The notes: a model not told the origin generated them from the letters alone. A DNA stretch of 64,000 nucleotides from BOG-908 sp963692875 (GCA_965198755.1 OZ240673.1:2914001-2978000), one strand, 5' to 3'; numbered from the stretch's first letter, positions 8,801 through 17,352 are shown. Translations and numbers: made by a program.

Positions 8801-9679
8801 TTACTGCTCCCGGAACACGCCTGCCGGGTAGCCCTGCACGAACAGCAACGCGCGCAGGTCCGCGTAGTCCACCCGGTTGGCCACCTCCGCCGCCACCACC
8901 GGCTTGGCCCGGAACGCCACGCCCAGCCCCGCCTCGCGCAGCATCGCAAGGTCGTTCGCCCCGTCGCCCACCGCCAGCGTCGTCTGCCGGCGCAACCCGC
9001 CGGCGCGCGCCAGCTCGCGCATCGTGGCGAGCTTGGCGTCGCGGTCCAGGATCGGTTCGGCCACCTCGCCGGTCAGCACGCGGCCGTCGTCCAGCAGCAC
9101 GTTGGCGCGGTGGTGGTCGAAGCCGCACAGCTCGGCCACCCGCGCAGTGAAGAAGCTGAACCCGCCGGAGACCAACGCGGTGGTGGCCCCGAACGCGCGC
9201 ATGGTGGCCACCAGCGTCCGCGCGCCGGCAGTCAGCTGCACGTCTCGCCAGGTTGCCTCCAGTGCGGCCAGCTCCAGCCCGCGCAGCATCGCCACGCGCT
9301 GGCGCAGGGCCTCGCGGAAATTGATCTGCCCGTTCATGCTGCGGGTTGTGATCTCCGCCACGCGCTCCTTCAGCCCGGCATGCGCGGCCAGCTCGTCCAG
9401 CGTCTCGCCGGTCACCATCGTGCTGTCCATGTCGGCCACCAGCAGGCGGCGGGCGCGGCCACGGGCGCGGCTGACCAGCACGTCCACCGGCGCGCCCTCC
9501 AGCGCGGCGCGAGCGGCGGCCAGGTCGTCTGTGGGCACGTCCGGGATGTCGGCCGCCTCGCCCGGCGAGAGAATCAGCGGCGTCCGCCCGCCGCCGGCGG
9601 CGTCCCGTATGCGGTCGACCATCGCCTGCGTCAGGCTCACTGCCTCGCGTTGCGCGACCAGGGTCAGGACGTAGCTCAT
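8801..9679 (-). CDS. serB: Phosphoserine phosphatase
   Basis: A 292-residue HAD-family enzyme that releases serine from O-phosphoserine, the last step of serine synthesis. HAD motifs: 'LLVADMDSTMVTGETLDEL' (nucleophile and acid/base Asp, about residue 85), 'LVSGGFSFF' (motif II Ser), and 'AVGDGANDLAML' (motif III). The first 75 residues are a regulatory-like extension as in many alphaproteobacterial SerB proteins. The start at 9679 gives 'MSYVLTLVAQ'; the frame stays open upstream across miaA on the other strand, but that part is antisense. Its TAA is contributed by R1 copy 8. It is divergent from miaA. Confidence 0.95.
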   Translation of the reverse strand: MSYVLTLVAQREAVSLTQAMVDRIRDAAGGGRTPLILSPGEAADIPDVPTDDLAAARAALEGAPVDVLVSRARGRARRLLVADMDSTMVTGETLDELAAHAGLKERVAEITTRSMNGQINFREALRQRVAMLRGLELAALEATWRDVQLTAGARTLVATMRAFGATTALVSGGFSFFTARVAELCGFDHHRANVLLDDGRVLTGEVAEPILDRDAKLATMRELARAGGLRRQTTLAVGDGANDLAMLREAGLGVAFRAKPVVAAEVANRVDYADLRALLFVQGYPAGVFREQ

Positions 9680-9844
9680 GGTGCCCTCTGCAACGCGCGG
9701 GTGGCCGGGGACACCTGTCACAAGGCCGCGCGCCGAACGCCGGCCGCGCTGTACGCCATGAGCGTGGCACCGGACAAGGCGCCGGCCGCCGCGGGCACGC
9801 GCGCGACGGTGGAGGTGGCGCAGGCCAGCGCCGTCAGCAGCGCC

Positions 9845-10822
9845 ATGTTGGACAAGGCACGGACCGGCCGGCGGCAGGCGCTGGTGGTGGCCGGCCCCAC
9901 CTGCAGCGGCAAGTCGGCGCTCGCTTTGGCGGTGGCGCAGCGCCTGGGCGGCACGGTCGTCAACGCGGACTCCATGCAGCTCTACGCCGAGCTGCGCGTG
10001 CTGACCGCGCGGCCCACGCCGGCCGAGGAAGCGTTGGCGCCGCACGCGCTCTACGGCGTGCTGCCGGCCGCGCGCGCCGGCACCGTCGCGTGGTGGCGGC
10101 AGGCCGCACTCGCCGCGATGGAGGAGGCGCACGCCCAGGGCCGCCTGCCGATCCTGTGCGGCGGCACCGGCCTCTATCTCGCAGCGCTCTCGCAGGGCCT
10201 GGCCGACATCCCCGATCCCGGCGCGCCCGCGCGGGCGGAGGCGCGCGACCTGCTGCACACCATTGGTCCGGCAGCGCTGCACGCGCGCCTCGCCCAGGCC
10301 GACCCGGCGACCGCCGCCACGCTCCGCCCGACCGACGGCCAGCGCCTGGCCCGCGCCTGGGAGGTGTGGCGCGGCACCGGCACCGGCCTGTCCACCTGGC
10401 AGTCCCGGCAGCCGGCGCCCGACTTCACCTGGGACCTGCACGCCATCATCCTGGACCCGCCGCGGGCGGAGCTGCGGGCCGCCATCGCCACCCGCTTCTG
10501 CGCCATGCTGGACCAGGGCGCGCTGGACGAAGTGCGCGTGCTGCTGGCGCAGGGGCTGGATCCGGCGCTGCCGGCGATGCGCGCGCACGGCGTGCCGGAG
10601 CTGGCCGCCCACCTGCGCGGCGAGGTAACGCTGGCCGACGCCGCCCAGCGCGCCATCCTGGCGACCGGCCAGTACATCAAGCGGCAGGCCACCTGGTTTC
10701 GGCACCGGCGCATCGCAGCCGACACAGCCACGCATAGGTTCGTTGCGCGATACAGCTCTCAGACGCAAGATTACGAAAGTTTTCTGCGCTCAAACTTATC
10801 TGATATTGTCCAACGTTATTGA
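9845..10822 (+). CDS. miaA: tRNA dimethylallyltransferase
   Basis: A 325-residue enzyme that transfers a dimethylallyl group to A37 of tRNAs reading UNN codons. Motifs: P-loop 'LVVAGPTCSGKSALA' about 12 residues in, 'NADSMQLY', 'LCGGTGLYL' and the tRNA-binding 'TGQYIKRQATWFRHR'. The frame is open upstream; ATG 9845 gives the usual short N-terminus, and ATG 9758 is an alternative adding 29 residues. Neither has a strong ribosome site. The last 25 codons are A/T-rich and go beyond the conserved end of the family; this stretch may hold the ilvB promoter. The stop lies 32 bp before ilvB. Confidence 0.94.
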   Translation: MLDKARTGRRQALVVAGPTCSGKSALALAVAQRLGGTVVNADSMQLYAELRVLTARPTPAEEALAPHALYGVLPAARAGTVAWWRQAALAAMEEAHAQGRLPILCGGTGLYLAALSQGLADIPDPGAPARAEARDLLHTIGPAALHARLAQADPATAATLRPTDGQRLARAWEVWRGTGTGLSTWQSRQPAPDFTWDLHAIILDPPRAELRAAIATRFCAMLDQGALDEVRVLLAQGLDPALPAMRAHGVPELAAHLRGEVTLADAAQRAILATGQYIKRQATWFRHRRIAADTATHRFVARYSSQTQDYESFLRSNLSDIVQRY

Positions 10823-10854
10823 CGCGCTGCACGCTCTGCGGGTAGAACCGCCGC

Positions 10855-12681
10855 ATGAACGCGCTCGTCCAGCCGGCCCGTCCGGATCCCGACACCTCGC
10901 AGCAATCCGGCGCCACCGCCAGCGGCGCCGAGATCCTGCTGCGTGTCCTCCGCGACCAGGGCGTGGACGTGGTCTTCGGCTATCCCGGCGGCGCCGTGCT
11001 GCCGATCTACGACGCGCTGTTCCAGCAGGACGCCATCCGGCACATCCTGGTGCGCCACGAGCAGGCCGCCGTGCACGCTGCCGAGGGTTACGCGCGCAGC
11101 ACCGGCCGCGTGGGCGTGGTGCTGGTCACCAGCGGGCCGGGTGCCACCAACGCGGTGACTGGCCTGCTGGACGCGCTGATGGACAGCGTCCCCGTCGTCT
11201 GCCTGACCGGCCAGGTGCCCACCCACCTGATCGGCAATGACGCCTTCCAGGAAGCCGACACCACCGGCATCACCCGGCCCGTCACCAAGCACAACTACCT
11301 GGTCAAGCAGAGCTGCGACCTGGCGCGCACGGTGCACGACGCCTTCTACGTCGCCCGCAGCGGCCGCCCCGGCCCGGTCGTGGTGGACCTGCCGAAGGAC
11401 ATCCTGATCGCGCCGGCGCCGTACGTTGCCGCGTCGACCAAGCCGCACCGCAGCTACCGCCCCATCACGCAGCCCGACCCCGCCGCCATCCGCACCGCGG
11501 TGCGCGCGCTAAAGGCTGCCCGCCGCCCGGTGGTCTACGCCGGCGGCGGCGTCATCAACGCCGGCCCCGAAGCCTCCTGTCTGCTCGCCGAGCTGGTGCG
11601 GCTGGCCGACCTGCCCGCTACCCTCACGCTGATGGGCCTCGGCTGCTTCCCGGCGTCGGACCGGCACTTCCTCGGCATGCTGGGCATGCACGGCACCTAC
11701 GAGGCCAATTTGGCCATGCACGGCTGCGACGTGCTGCTCAACATCGGCGCGCGTTTCGACGACCGGGTCACCGGCCGGCTGTCCGCCTTCAGCCCGGACA
11801 GCTTCAAGATCCACGCCGACATCGACCCGTCCAACATCAACAAGAACGTCGCGGTGGACGTGCCCATCGTGGGCGACGCGGCGCTGACACTGCGCGCGCT
11901 GATCGACGCCTGGCATGACGAGCCGGTGCCGCAGAACACCGCCGCCCTGGCCGCATGGTGGCGCGAGATCGCCGGCTGGCGCAGCATCGATAGCCTGCGC
12001 TTCACCCAGGCGCCGGAGCCGGACGCAGTCATCAAGCCGCAATACGCGGTGCAGCGCCTCGCACAACTCTGCGCGGCGAGCGGGCGCGACACTTTCATCA
12101 CCACCGAGGTCGGCCAGCACCAGATGTGGGCCGCGCAGCACTTTCCGTTCGACAAGCCGAACCGCTGGATGACCAGCGGCGGCCTCGGCACCATGGGCTA
12201 CGGATTGCCGGCAGCCTCCGGCGTGCAGGTGGCCCACCCGGACGCGCTGGTGATCGACATCGCCGGCGAGGCCAGCATCCTGATGAACATCCAGGAGATG
12301 GGCACGTTGGCGCAGTACCGCCTGCCGGTGAAGATCTTCATCCTGAACAACGAGTACATGGGCATGGTGCGCCAGTGGCAGGAGCTGCTGCACGGCTCGC
12401 GCTATTCGGAAAGCTACAGCGCAGCGCTGCCGGATTTCGTGAAGCTCGCGGAGAGCTTCCACGCCACCGGCCTGCGCGCGCGCAATGTGGGCGAGCTCGA
12501 CGACGTAATCGAGCGCATGCTGGCCGAACCCGGCCCGGTGATCGCCGACATCTGCGTCGACAAGCTGGAGAACTGCTACCCGATGATCCCCTCGGGCGCC
12601 GCGCACAACGAGATGATCCTCGGCCCGGAGCACGCCGGCCGCACCGCCAGCATCACCAACGAAGGCATGATGCTGGTCTGA
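10855..12681 (+). CDS. ilvB: Acetolactate synthase, large subunit
   Basis: A 608-residue thiamine-diphosphate enzyme for the first common step of valine, leucine and isoleucine synthesis. Motifs: 'GYPGGAVLPIYDAL', the catalytic-Glu region 'VRHEQAAVHAAEGYAR', 'TSGPGATNAVTGL' and 'PVVVDLPKDI'. The ThDP/Mg motif is 'IDIAGEASILMN...FILNNEYMGMV'; Glu stands where the common form has Asp (GDxS). It overlaps ilvN: the stop TGA (12679-12681) shares its last A with the ilvN ATG. That indicates translational coupling of catalytic and regulatory subunits. Confidence 0.97.
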   Translation: MNALVQPARPDPDTSQQSGATASGAEILLRVLRDQGVDVVFGYPGGAVLPIYDALFQQDAIRHILVRHEQAAVHAAEGYARSTGRVGVVLVTSGPGATNAVTGLLDALMDSVPVVCLTGQVPTHLIGNDAFQEADTTGITRPVTKHNYLVKQSCDLARTVHDAFYVARSGRPGPVVVDLPKDILIAPAPYVAASTKPHRSYRPITQPDPAAIRTAVRALKAARRPVVYAGGGVINAGPEASCLLAELVRLADLPATLTLMGLGCFPASDRHFLGMLGMHGTYEANLAMHGCDVLLNIGARFDDRVTGRLSAFSPDSFKIHADIDPSNINKNVAVDVPIVGDAALTLRALIDAWHDEPVPQNTAALAAWWREIAGWRSIDSLRFTQAPEPDAVIKPQYAVQRLAQLCAASGRDTFITTEVGQHQMWAAQHFPFDKPNRWMTSGGLGTMGYGLPAASGVQVAHPDALVIDIAGEASILMNIQEMGTLAQYRLPVKIFILNNEYMGMVRQWQELLHGSRYSESYSAALPDFVKLAESFHATGLRARNVGELDDVIERMLAEPGPVIADICVDKLENCYPMIPSGAAHNEMILGPEHAGRTASITNEGMMLV

Positions 12682-13214
12682 TGTCGCAGACCCTTGCCGG
12701 CACCGCGCGCGAGGAACGCATGCGCACGGCCACGATTTCGGTGCTGGTTGACAACGAATCCGGCGTGCTGGCGCGCGTCATTGGCCTGTTCTCCGGCCGC
12801 GGCTACAACATCGACAGCCTGACGGTGGCCGCGGTGGACGACGACCGCGGGCGCAGCCGCATCAACGTGGTCACCACCGGTACCGAGATGGTGATAGAGC
12901 AGATCAAGGCGCAGCTGGACCGCCTGGTGCCGGTGCACCGCGTGGCCGACCTCACCAAGGACGGCCCGCACGTCGCGCGCGAGATGGCGCTGATAAAGGT
13001 GGTCGCCACCGGCGAGAACCGCGTGGAGTCGCTGCGCATCGCCGGCGCGTTCCGCGCGCGCACGGTGGACACCACGACGGGGAGTTTCGTGTTCGAGCTG
13101 ACGGGCTCGATCGACAAGGTCGACGCGTTTATCGAGCTGATGCGGCCGATCGGGCTTGCGGAAGTGTCGCGCACGGGCATCGCGGCGATCGCGCGTGGGG
13201 CGGAAACGTTGTAA
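12681..13214 (+). CDS. ilvN: Acetolactate synthase, small regulatory subunit
   Basis: 177 residues with an N-terminal ACT domain ('ISVLVDNESGVLARVIGLFS', listed here as ISVLVDNESGVLARV plus IGLFSGRGYNIDSLTV) and the C-terminal ALS small-subunit domain ending 'LMRPIGLAEVSRTGIAAIARG'. It binds valine and modulates the large subunit. The start overlaps the ilvB stop by one base. A second Met 13 codons in ('MRTATISVLV') would match the usual family start. Its stop codon TAA runs straight into R1 copy 9 (TAAGCAAGC). Confidence 0.95.
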   Translation: MSQTLAGTAREERMRTATISVLVDNESGVLARVIGLFSGRGYNIDSLTVAAVDDDRGRSRINVVTTGTEMVIEQIKAQLDRLVPVHRVADLTKDGPHVAREMALIKVVATGENRVESLRIAGAFRARTVDTTTGSFVFELTGSIDKVDAFIELMRPIGLAEVSRTGIAAIARGAETL

Positions 13215-13341
13215 GCAAGCGCTTCTTTTTCGAGAAAAGAAGCAAAAGCTTTTACTACGGCTGTCGCGGACTTTTCCGGCGAGCGCGCGACAGCGGAGTC
13301 AAAAGTTTTTTGGTTCTTTTTTTAAAAAAAGAACTGCTTGC
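13215..13341. repeat. R1 element, copy 9 (complete, symmetric core)
   Basis: Left hairpin GCTTCTTTTTCGAGAAAAGAAGC, right hairpin GGTTCTTTTTTTAAAAAAAG/AACT. CGGCTGTCGCGGA and CGCGCGACAGCGGAG face each other. It separates ilvN from ilvC. Confidence 0.9.
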
Positions 13342-13368
13342 TTTCTTGCCTAACTCTGGGGACTAAAA

Positions 13369-14388
13369 ATGCGCGTTTACTACGACCGAGACGCCGACGT
13401 GAACCTGATCAAAGGCGCCCGCGTCGCGGTGATCGGCTACGGCAGCCAGGGCCACGCCCACGCGCGCAACCTGGCGGACAGCGGCGTGAAAGACGTGGCC
13501 GTGGGCCTGCGTCCCGTCTCGGCCGGCGTCGCCAAGGCGCAGGCCGCCGGCTTGCAGGTGATGGGCCCGTCGGAGGCCGCCGCCTGGGCCGACGTGGTGA
13601 TGGTGCTCACCCCGGACGAAGGCCAGGGAGAGCTGTACCGCGACCACCTCGGCCCCAACATGCGCGAGGGCACGGCGCTGGCTTTTGCGCACGGACTGAA
13701 CATCCACTTCAACCTGATCGACGCGCGGCCGGACATCGACGTGTTCATGGTGGCGCCCAAAGGCCCCGGCCACACTGTCCGCTCCGAGTACGAGCGTGGC
13801 GGCGGCGTGCCCTGCCTGGTGGCTGTGCAGCAGAACCCCACCGGTCGCGCGCTGGAGATGGCACTCAGCTACGCTAGTGCGATTGGCGGCGGCCGTGCCG
13901 GCATCATCGAGACCTCCTTCAAGGAGGAGTGCGAGACCGACCTGTTCGGCGAGCAGGCGGTGCTGTGCGGCGGCTTGGTGGAGCTGATCAAGGCAGGATT
14001 CGAGACGCTGACGGAGGCCGGCTACGCGCCGGAGATGGCGTATTTCGAGTGCCTGCACGAGGTGAAGCTGATCGTCGACCTGATCTACGAGGGCGGCATC
14101 GCCAACATGAACTATTCGATCAGCAACACCGCCGAGTATGGAGAATACGTCACCGGTCCGCGCATCATCACCGCGGAGACGAAGGCGGAGATGAAGCGGG
14201 TGCTGGAAGACATACAATCCGGACGTTTCACCCGCGACTGGATCCTGGAAAACCGCGTCAACCAGGCGAGCTTCCGCGCCACGCGCCGGCGCAACGCCGA
14301 CCACCCGATCGAAAAAGTAGGCGAGCGGTTGCGAGGAATGATGCCGTGGATCGGCAAGAACGCGCTGGTGGACAAGTCTCGCAACTAG
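13369..14388 (+). CDS. ilvC: Ketol-acid reductoisomerase
   Basis: A 339-residue class I enzyme that rearranges and reduces acetolactate or acetohydroxybutyrate with NADPH. N-terminal Rossmann motif 'VIGYGSQGHAHARNLADSG'; 'FMVAPKGPGHTVRSEYERG'; Mg ligands in 'SFKEECETDLFGEQAVLCGG' and 'EVKLIVDLIYEGG'. Normal length. The TAG stop is also the first part of an R2 repeat. R1 copy 9 lies between it and ilvN, so it is either read through that element or has its own promoter. Confidence 0.97.
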   Translation: MRVYYDRDADVNLIKGARVAVIGYGSQGHAHARNLADSGVKDVAVGLRPVSAGVAKAQAAGLQVMGPSEAAAWADVVMVLTPDEGQGELYRDHLGPNMREGTALAFAHGLNIHFNLIDARPDIDVFMVAPKGPGHTVRSEYERGGGVPCLVAVQQNPTGRALEMALSYASAIGGGRAGIIETSFKEECETDLFGEQAVLCGGLVELIKAGFETLTEAGYAPEMAYFECLHEVKLIVDLIYEGGIANMNYSISNTAEYGEYVTGPRIITAETKAEMKRVLEDIQSGRFTRDWILENRVNQASFRATRRRNADHPIEKVGERLRGMMPWIGKNALVDKSRN

Positions 14389-14437
14389 AGCATCATCCGA
14401 CCAAACGAGGTTGCCCGCCCGATACAGACGCTCGTCG
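14385..14437 (+). repeat. R2 dispersed repeat, copy a
   Basis: A 53-bp unit starting CTAGAGCATCATCCGACCA. It matches the inverted copy at 17534-17586 at 44 of 53 positions by eye. It overlaps the ilvC stop codon. The bases up to copy 10 of R1 (14438-14640) hold no gene that I can support. Confidence 0.75.
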
Positions 14438-14640
14438 ACGTATAGAACTAGAGTGTTTTTCGGCCTGCCTACCCGGTTCAACGAGGCTGGAAGACGCTCT
14501 GGAGCGTTCTCCTCAGCTCGGCACTGGCGTTCGCATCCACCTGGCCACCTACGACAGCATGACGTTCGGGTAGAAGATGCGGGCGACGTCCACCTTGGCA
14601 GTGCCACGCTCTTCCGAAGCGTTGACCGATGCAGGGCAAG

Positions 14641-14767
14641 GCAAGCAGTTCTTTTTTGAAAAAAGAACCAAAAGACTTTTGTTCCCATGGATACACGCTG
14701 CGGGAGAGTCCGCGACAGCAGAGACAAAAGCTTTTTGCTTCTTTTTCTCGAAAAAGAAGGCCTTGCT
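14641..14767. repeat. R1 element, copy 10 (complete, asymmetric, reverse)
   Basis: Left GTTC-type hairpin, core GTTCCCATGGATACACGCTG then TCCGCGACAGCAG, right GCTTC / GGCCTTG-type hairpin. It lies about 250 bp past ilvC. Confidence 0.9.
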
Positions 14768-15021
14768 TCCTTGCTGCCGGCTGATGTTCAGCGAACCCCG
14801 TCCGGGCTGACGGTCTCGGCTTGCCGGTGAAGCCGCCGGCCGCAGCTTTCCGCCGCCTAGCTGCGCATTCATCCGTTACGTCGCCTCATTACGGAAAAAA
14901 AAGCTGACGACTCCGGTGTTTCGTGGCCATAGGAGCATGCGTTTACGAAATGCTGCCACGAAACCGTGTGTGGCGGACGCGCAATCCTTCCCACCCCGTG
15001 TTTTGAGAGTTTGGAGACCCT

Positions 15022-15306
15022 ATGAAGCTCCCCCTGATGAGCGCCGCCTTCGTCGCCACCGCCCTGTTCGCAGCCCCCGTGCTGGCGCAGACCCCGACCA
15101 CTCCGGCTCCGGACGCCTCCGCACCGCCGGCTGCGAGCACCACGACCACGACGCCGCCGGATTCAACGACGACGACCACGACCACCACGCACAAGCACCA
15201 TCACAGCCACAGCCACCACCACCACGCCCACAAAGCGGCGGCGGCTGCGGACAGCTCGGCGCCGGCGCCTGACGCCTCGGCCCCGGCTCCCGACGCGCCG
15301 AAGTAA
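15022..15306 (+). CDS. Small exported Thr/Pro/His-rich protein
   Basis: 94 residues. Signal peptide 'MKLPLMSAAFVATALFAAPVLA' with cleavage before QTPTT. The mature part is low-complexity: a Pro/Ala/Ser stretch, an eight-Thr run (about residues 49-56), then a His cluster (HKHHHSHSHHHHAHK, about 57-71) and an Ala/Pro tail with two 'PAPDASAPAPD'-like repeats. The His cluster could bind metal ions such as Ni, Zn or Cu in the periplasm; that is inference. No family recognised. The ATG follows GGAGACCCT. The stop is 1 bp before R1 copy 11. Confidence 0.75.
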   Translation: MKLPLMSAAFVATALFAAPVLAQTPTTPAPDASAPPAASTTTTTPPDSTTTTTTTTHKHHHSHSHHHHAHKAAAAADSSAPAPDASAPAPDAPK

Positions 15307-15433
15307 GGCAAACCTGCTTTTTTGAAAAAAAGCAGCAAAAAACTTTTATCCCTGCTGTCGCGGACTCTCCGGCAGCGTGCTCCAGGGAACAAAAGTTTTT
15401 GGTTCTTTTGTTCAAAAAAGAATTGCTTGCCTT
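15307..15433. repeat. R1 element, copy 11 (complete, asymmetric, forward)
   Basis: CCTGCTTTTTTGAAAAAAAG/CAGC left hairpin; core CCTGCTGTCGCGGACTCTCC; right GGTTCTTTTGTTCAAAAAAG/AATT. Directly behind the His-rich gene's stop. Confidence 0.88.
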
Positions 15434-15477
15434 GCCTGCTTTCGGCCGTGCCTCAAGGCCGTTGATACAAGGCAGCG

Positions 15478-15524
15478 CCGCGGCCCCGCACCGTCAGACA
15501 TCGTCTGGCGTTGGGGGGCCGCGG
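15478..15524 (+). promoter_or_regulatory. Strong nested hairpin upstream of the leuA leader
   Basis: CCGCGGCCCC (15478-15487) pairs with GGGGCCGCGG (15515-15524); inside, CAGAC (15495-15499) pairs with GTCTG (15503-15507). A T-run (TAGTTTTTT) appears about 35 bp later. It may terminate leftover upstream transcription before the leuA promoter. Confidence 0.5.
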
Positions 15525-15551
15525 ATCGGGCGCGCGACCGCCGCCGCTTTC

Positions 15552-15580
15552 TTGTCCGCTTAGTTTTTTAAGGCCATACT
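15552..15580 (+). promoter_or_regulatory. Candidate leuA promoter
   Basis: TTGTCC (15552-15557), 17-base spacer, CATACT (15575-15580): 4 of 6 matches at each sigma-70 box. A start site about 7 bases on would fall at the ATG of the leader ORF at 15588, giving a leaderless message. Confidence 0.4.
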
Positions 15581-15587
15581 GGCTGCC

Positions 15588-15686
15588 ATGTTGACGGCGG
15601 CAGATCATCCGGCCTCGCCTGCGTCGCTCCCGGCGGCCTGCGCCTCTGCGTCCGCCCTCCTCGGCCTCCGACTTATCGTCCCCTGA
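15588..15686 (+). CDS. Putative leuA leader peptide (32 residues)
   Basis: ATG to TGA, 32 codons. The C-terminal stretch is Leu-Leu-Gly-Leu-Arg-Leu-Ile-Val-Pro, encoded CTC CTC GGC CTC CGA CTT ATC GTC CCC. Four of the last nine residues are Leu, and the codons CTC/CTT are not the CTG that dominates nearby genes. It ends 85 bp before leuA. No ribosome site precedes it, but the candidate promoter places transcription start at its ATG, as known for leaderless trpL of Sinorhizobium. It is probably a sensor of leucyl-tRNA charging, not a functional protein. Confidence 0.6.
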   Translation: MLTAADHPASPASLPAACASASALLGLRLIVP

Positions 15687-15763
15687 GCGGGATGCCGGCT
15701 GACCGCCGGCTCGTTCAGGGGCCACCCGGTGCCAAGCGCCGGCCACGATCTCGATGCCGAGGA
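15658..15763 (+). promoter_or_regulatory. leuA: Candidate leuA attenuator with anti-Shine-Dalgarno pairing
   Basis: TCCTCGGC (15658-15665), within the Leu-Leu-Gly codons of the leader, is perfectly complementary to GCCGAGGA (15756-15763), which contains the leuA ribosome site. Between them CCCCTGA (15680-15686, including the leader stop) pairs with TCAGGGG (15715-15721), enclosing GCCGGC-TGACC-GCCGGC (15694-15710). No U-tract follows, so control may be at translation. A ribosome stalled at Leu codons would cover the anti-SD and free the leuA start. Confidence 0.5.
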
Positions 15764-15771
15764 CCTGAGCC

Positions 15772-17352
15772 ATGCCCATAGACCACCCGAGTTTCGGCCG
15801 CCTGGACGACGACCGCGTCGTCATCTTCGACACCACGCTGCGCGACGGCGAGCAGTCGCCCGGCTTCTCTATGAACCTCGAGGAGAAGCTGCGCCTCGCC
15901 CACGCGCTGGCCGAGCTGGGCGCCGACGTGATCGAGGCGGGGTTTCCGATCGCCTCGCCGGGCGACTTCGAGAGCGTCGAAGCCATCGCGCGCGCTGTCC
16001 GCAAGCCGGTGATCTGCGGCCTGGCCCGCTCCGCCCCTGGCGACATCCTGCGTGCCGCCGAAGCCGTGCGCCATGCCGAGCGCCCGCGCATCCACACCTT
16101 CATCAGCACCAGCAAGCTGCACATGAAGTATAAGCTGCGGATGGAGCCGGACGCGGTGCTCGAGGCGGTCACCGCCTCGGTCACGCTGGCCCGCCAGCAC
16201 ACCGCCGACGTGGAGTGGTCCGCCGAGGACGGCAGCCGCACCGAACCCGACTTCCTGGCGCGCTGCGTGGAAGCCGCCATCGCCGCGGGTGCGACCACCA
16301 TCAACATCCCCGACACCGTCGGCTACGCGCTGCCGGAGGACCTCACCCGCATCTTCACCTCGCTGCGTGAGCGCGTGCCGGGAGCCGACAGGGTGGTGTT
16401 CTCCGCCCACAACCACAACGACCTCGGCCTGGCGGTGGCCAACACGGTCGCCGCCCTGCGCGCCGGCGCCCGTCAGGTGGAGTGCACCATCAACGGCATT
16501 GGCGAGCGCGCCGGCAACGCGGCGCTGGAGGAGATCGTCATGGCGCTGCGCACCCGCCAGGACGCGGTTCCCTTGCGCACCGGGATCACCAGCGAACAAA
16601 TCCTGCGCACCTCCCGCCTGCTGTCCACCATCACCGGTTTCGACGTGCAGCCCAACAAGGCGATCGTCGGCCGCAACGCGTTCGCGCACGAGAGCGGCAT
16701 CCACCAGGACGGCATGCTGAAGAACGCGCAAACCTATGAGATCATGACGCCGGAAAGCGTCGGCTGGACCAAGACCAACCTGGTGATGGGCAAGCACTCC
16801 GGCCGCGCTGCCTTCCGCGACAAGCTACAGGCGCTCGGCTACGCGAACATCGGCGACAACGCGCTGAACGACGCGTTCCGCCGCTTCAAGGACATCGCCG
16901 ACCGCAAGAAGATCGTCTACGACGAGGACATCGTTGCCCTGGTGGACGACGAGGTGGTGCGCGGCCACAACCGCATCCGCTTCGTCGAGCTCGAACTGCG
17001 CGCCGGCTCGCGCGGACCCGCTTTGGCCGAACTGACGCTGGAGGTGGACGGCACCCGCCACAGCGCGGCGGAGACCGGCGACGGGCCGGTGGACGCCACC
17101 TTCCGCGCCATCCGCGCCATCTTCCCGCACGAGGCGACGCTGGTGCTGTTCTCGGTGGGCGCGGTGACCGAGGGCACGGACGCCCAGGCGAAGACCACGG
17201 TGCGGCTGAGCGAGGGCGGCAAGATGGTGGACGGGCAGGGTGCCGACACCGACACCATCGTGGCGAGCGCGCGGGCCTACGTGCACGCGTTGAACAAGCT
17301 GATGGTGAAGCGGCTGAGGACGGAGCCGGAGGCGATGCGGCAGACGGGGTAA
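15772..17352 (+). CDS. leuA: 2-Isopropylmalate synthase
   Basis: A 526-residue enzyme condensing acetyl-CoA with 2-oxoisovalerate, the committed step of leucine synthesis. The N-terminal TIM barrel has 'IFDTTLRDGEQSPGFSM' (metal Asp, catalytic Arg), 'EAGFPIASPGDFE', 'FSAHNHNDLGLAVAN' (metal His pair) and 'ECTINGIGERAGNAALEE'. The C-terminal regulatory domain (about residues 395-515) binds leucine for feedback inhibition. GAGGA lies 8 bases before the ATG. A leader ORF and alternative pairings precede it. The stop TAA is continuous with R1 copy 12. Confidence 0.97.
   Translation: MPIDHPSFGRLDDDRVVIFDTTLRDGEQSPGFSMNLEEKLRLAHALAELGADVIEAGFPIASPGDFESVEAIARAVRKPVICGLARSAPGDILRAAEAVRHAERPRIHTFISTSKLHMKYKLRMEPDAVLEAVTASVTLARQHTADVEWSAEDGSRTEPDFLARCVEAAIAAGATTINIPDTVGYALPEDLTRIFTSLRERVPGADRVVFSAHNHNDLGLAVANTVAALRAGARQVECTINGIGERAGNAALEEIVMALRTRQDAVPLRTGITSEQILRTSRLLSTITGFDVQPNKAIVGRNAFAHESGIHQDGMLKNAQTYEIMTPESVGWTKTNLVMGKHSGRAAFRDKLQALGYANIGDNALNDAFRRFKDIADRKKIVYDEDIVALVDDEVVRGHNRIRFVELELRAGSRGPALAELTLEVDGTRHSAAETGDGPVDATFRAIRAIFPHEATLVLFSVGAVTEGTDAQAKTTVRLSEGGKMVDGQGADTDTIVASARAYVHALNKLMVKRLRTEPEAMRQTG

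Noticed and set aside
8351..9757. Long upstream extension of the miaA frame
   Set aside because: It is antisense to serB and ispE; miaA starts near 9845 (or 9758).
14460..14580. Possible gene between ilvC and R1 copy 10
   Set aside because: Frames here continue R2 sequence or lack start signals.
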